Positions 61,703 through 64,000 of a DNA stretch of 64,000 nt are shown here, piece by piece. Source of the DNA: Tenrec ecaudatus (taxonomy: Eukaryota > Chordata > Mammalia > Afrosoricida > Tenrecidae); the NCBI RefSeq assembly GCF_050624435.1, contig NC_134539.1, positions 122,185,525-122,249,524 on the forward strand. The letters run 5' to 3'. The position numbers and the translations under genes were made by a program. Positions within the stretch are counted from its first letter, which is position 1; each line of letters starts with the position of its first letter. Under the pieces are notes generated by a model. It searched no databases. It was not told the DNA's origin and saw nothing but the letters and a program-made list of their open reading frames with translations.

Positions 61703-61904
61703 TCCTTGTCAGTTGATTCCCCTCTCCTTTCTCTGATGCATGTTAGGCCTATCTGGTTTTCAGCATTTTCTGAGTTTTTGTTGTTGTTCGCATTGAGGTT
61801 TATATCTGATGTATTTTGACCCTCTTGAATTTTTGTTATGCTTTTCTATTTTTCAGACTATGCAATCCAAGACTGATGAACCTATAGAGACAGCAAGTAG
61901 AATA

Positions 61905-62092
61905 AGGGTTTCCGGGGCGGGGGCTCTAAGTAGGGGACAAAGTGAGCTGTGGGAGACACAAGGGAGCTGATGTCAGAAGGAAGAGAATATTTTGAAATTG
62001 ACTATGATAACAATTGTACTGCTTGATGCGACTGAATATGTTATCTGTATTAGTTCCCAATAAAGTGTTTTTTAAAAATAAAAATATCAGCC
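61905..62092 (+). mobile_element. Diverged L1-tail-like element
   Basis: GGGAGCTGATGTCAGAAGGA, TTTTGAAATTGACTATGATA, ACAATTGTACT and TTCCCAATAAAGTG correspond position by position to the L1 tail but differ strongly. It may be an older subfamily. Confidence 0.5.
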
Positions 62093-62117
62093 TTTAAGTG
62101 TCTCTATTAGTCACCCA

Positions 62118-62272
62118 AAGGAGCCCTGGTGGCATAGTGCAAGGTCAGCAATTCAAAGCCACCAGCTGCTCCAAGGGAGAAAGATGGGGCTTTCAACTCC
62201 TGTCCTGTAATGTTCACTAATGGATCAGCATCAACTCCCAGGCAGCGAGTATGGATTCTTTCTGTTGATTAG
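62118..62272 (+). mobile_element. AfroSINE
   Basis: AAAGGAGCCCTGGTGGCATA, GGTCAGCAATTCAAAGCCAC, GGGAGAAAGATGGGGC. Shortened in the head. Confidence 0.85.
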
Positions 62273-62425
62273 CCACTCAAAGGAGCCCTGATTGTATAAT
62301 TCGGTTAATGTAGGCAATTCAGTCACCATGCGCTTTATAAGACAAATATGAGGCAGTATACTTTGTCCTATATAGACATTATGAATTGCAATAGATTCAT
62401 GACAATGAATTTGTTCTGGTTTCTT
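62273..62425 (+). mobile_element. AfroSINE, diverged
   Basis: AAAGGAGCCCTGATTGTATA, then a degraded middle and a tail GACAATGAATTTG. It follows the previous copy directly. Confidence 0.65.
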
Positions 62426-63375
62426 TTTAACAAGTCACACAAAAATTGCTTTTACTTAACATTACTTATATAGATCCCCAAAAGAAGAATACTCTTCCTG
62501 TATTATGTTCTTCATCAGGTACTTTTGACCAAGTTTCTAGCCAGCACTTGAATTACAGACAACCAGAACTTTAGAATTTGTCTTTTCAAGGTACATAACA
62601 TAACAACCTTCATTGCCCATACAAGAAAGATCCAATTTGGAAACACCACTAAGCAAACCCAACATTACCTTAGACATACTTGTAGCAGACTGAAGGAACT
62701 GAAACACTCCCTTTGGACTTCATACTGAAATACTGCAGTGTGAGAAGGAGGTGACTACTACCTCAAAATTATGCTGTTGGAAGTCACTGGACTTTGGTTC
62801 CAATTTCTTGCTTTGAAAGTGCCCAGTAATTGGCAACCTACGACTATTATATATTTGCTATTTTAATACTGCCTTTGCTTCATTATGACATCTTAGTCCA
62901 GCAGTATTAGTTTGCCTTAATATATGAGTGTTACTGAAAGTTTTGCCCTAGTGCCACCCCTCACTGTTTGTATAAATAGTATTCGGTCTCGAGTTGTACA
63001 AGTCAATAATCAATGTATGTTAATCTAAAAAGATGGCTTACACATGTACACTTTAGTTTTCTTCTCTTTAAAACTTTATTTTTCACTTTAATTTTCTAAG
63101 CCTTACTTCAATTCTATACCACTGGCTAAGTTCATGATACTACCAATAGAATTGCCATATTCTCAACAGGGATGATTTATAATATTCCCAAATAAAATGA
63201 TAATGATATCTCTAGAACATACCAGTGGCATATAGTATAGCTATATGAATGGATTTTGAACTTGAACTAACCATAAGCCCCAATTTAAGAACAATTAGTT
63301 GTTGTTTTATAAGAACAATTAGTTCTTATGAAACGGCCTTACTCAATTCTTGCTCTCAAGAAGCAATAACTGAAG
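62426..63375. other. MED13 intron, no feature recognised
   Basis: AT-rich. A duplicated AGAACAATTAGTT occurs at about 63288 and 63314. No exon was found. Confidence 0.45.
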
Positions 63376-63379
63376 ATAT

Positions 63380-63715
63380 GGATGCTACAGTAGTGTGGTG
63401 AAGAAATCAGATGGTGCTTGGTTGTAAAAAAAAATTTTTGTCTGGGGTCTTAAAGGCTTGCCTTAAAACAAGCACCCATCTCAGTAAGTTGTCAGCTAAA
63501 GTCACACAAAAGAGGCATACCATCTAGTGAGATCCAAGTATTGTACATAAAATCCAAAACCAGAGGAGGGAACAGGATTAGAGCTTACATTCTAAGCACC
63601 CAGTGTGCAGAAGGCTTGGATGACAGTGAAAGCTCAAAATCCCCTGGCAGCATTCCCATGTGGATAAAACATCTGGGAAATCCCCTGACCACTGATTAGG
63701 GATACGAACAACCTT
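63380..63715 (+). mobile_element. L1 3' UTR fragment, old
   Basis: GTGGTGAAGAAATCAGATGG, GTCTGGGGTCTTAAAGGCTT, and a diverged continuation match the order seen at 60460-60560. The remaining bases to 64000 show nothing. Confidence 0.6.
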
Positions 63716-64000
63716 GTCTCCAAAGTGCAAAATCGATTAATACTGCTGTAGTTAGGTCAAAATTTAATACCTCATCCTTTGTTCTCAATCTTTTCAAAAC
63801 TTTTACATTTGTTCTAGTTTTAATTATTTTCTGCTTTCTTTAGGATTGAGGCTTTTCTGTGTTTAATTTTGTAACTTGTTGGGGGTATGAAGAGTTGAAT
63901 GTTTTTCTTTACATGAAATCCAGGATAGGTCAATATAGAGACCGCAACTGGATTAATAGTTTCTTAAGGGTTATGGAAGGAAAGGTTAGGAGGAAAGGGG

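Overview
This is a eukaryotic, mammalian genomic window. It holds parts of two spliced, interrupted protein genes, both on the minus strand: the 5' part of INTS2 (Integrator complex subunit 2) at about 0.5-9.4 kb and the 3' part of MED13 (Mediator kinase-module subunit) from about 27.5 kb to beyond the right edge. The order MED13 -> INTS2, head to tail, is the arrangement I recall from human 17q23. The window contains many copies of a tRNA-derived SINE with the AfroSINE layout plus RTE (BovB-like) LINEs, which points to Afrotheria. A SPIN-type hAT remnant at 60.6-60.77 kb is known, among Afrotheria, from tenrec, so a tenrec (for example Echinops telfairi) is my best guess; this is inference from repeats, not proof.

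Layout. 0-9.9 kb: six INTS2 coding exons (8406 down to 480), a candidate 5' exon and a CpG-island promoter at about 9.2-9.9 kb; introns hold AfroSINEs, L1 3' tails, a mariner fossil and a solo LTR. 9.9-27.46 kb: intergenic, almost entirely mobile-element debris, including an antisense L1, a mariner, a long TG microsatellite beside a GC-rich block, L1 3' UTRs and a nearly complete antisense RTE with SINEs inside it. 27.46-31.35 kb: the MED13 terminal exon with a 3' UTR of about 3.75 kb, the translation stop, and an 8-mer matching the miR-208a seed. 31.7-53.2 kb: 13 further MED13 exons; all reading phases join without a break and together the 14 exons encode the last ~907 residues. 53.2-64 kb: an upstream MED13 intron, with no further exon found, containing mariner debris, a palindromic TA-flanked MITE, a second solo LTR, RTE, a recent L1 3' half, SPIN and L2 remnants.

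Both genes act in RNA polymerase II transcription: MED13 tethers the CDK8/cyclin C kinase module to core Mediator, and INTS2 is a scaffold subunit of Integrator, which cleaves snRNA and other nascent transcripts. I saw no novel enzymatic or defence system. The most unusual material is transposon biology: a dimeric L1-tail retroposon found at two loci with the same internal junction, a 3' transduction, ultra-short insertions with clean target-site duplications, and DNA transposons that are candidates for horizontal transfer.
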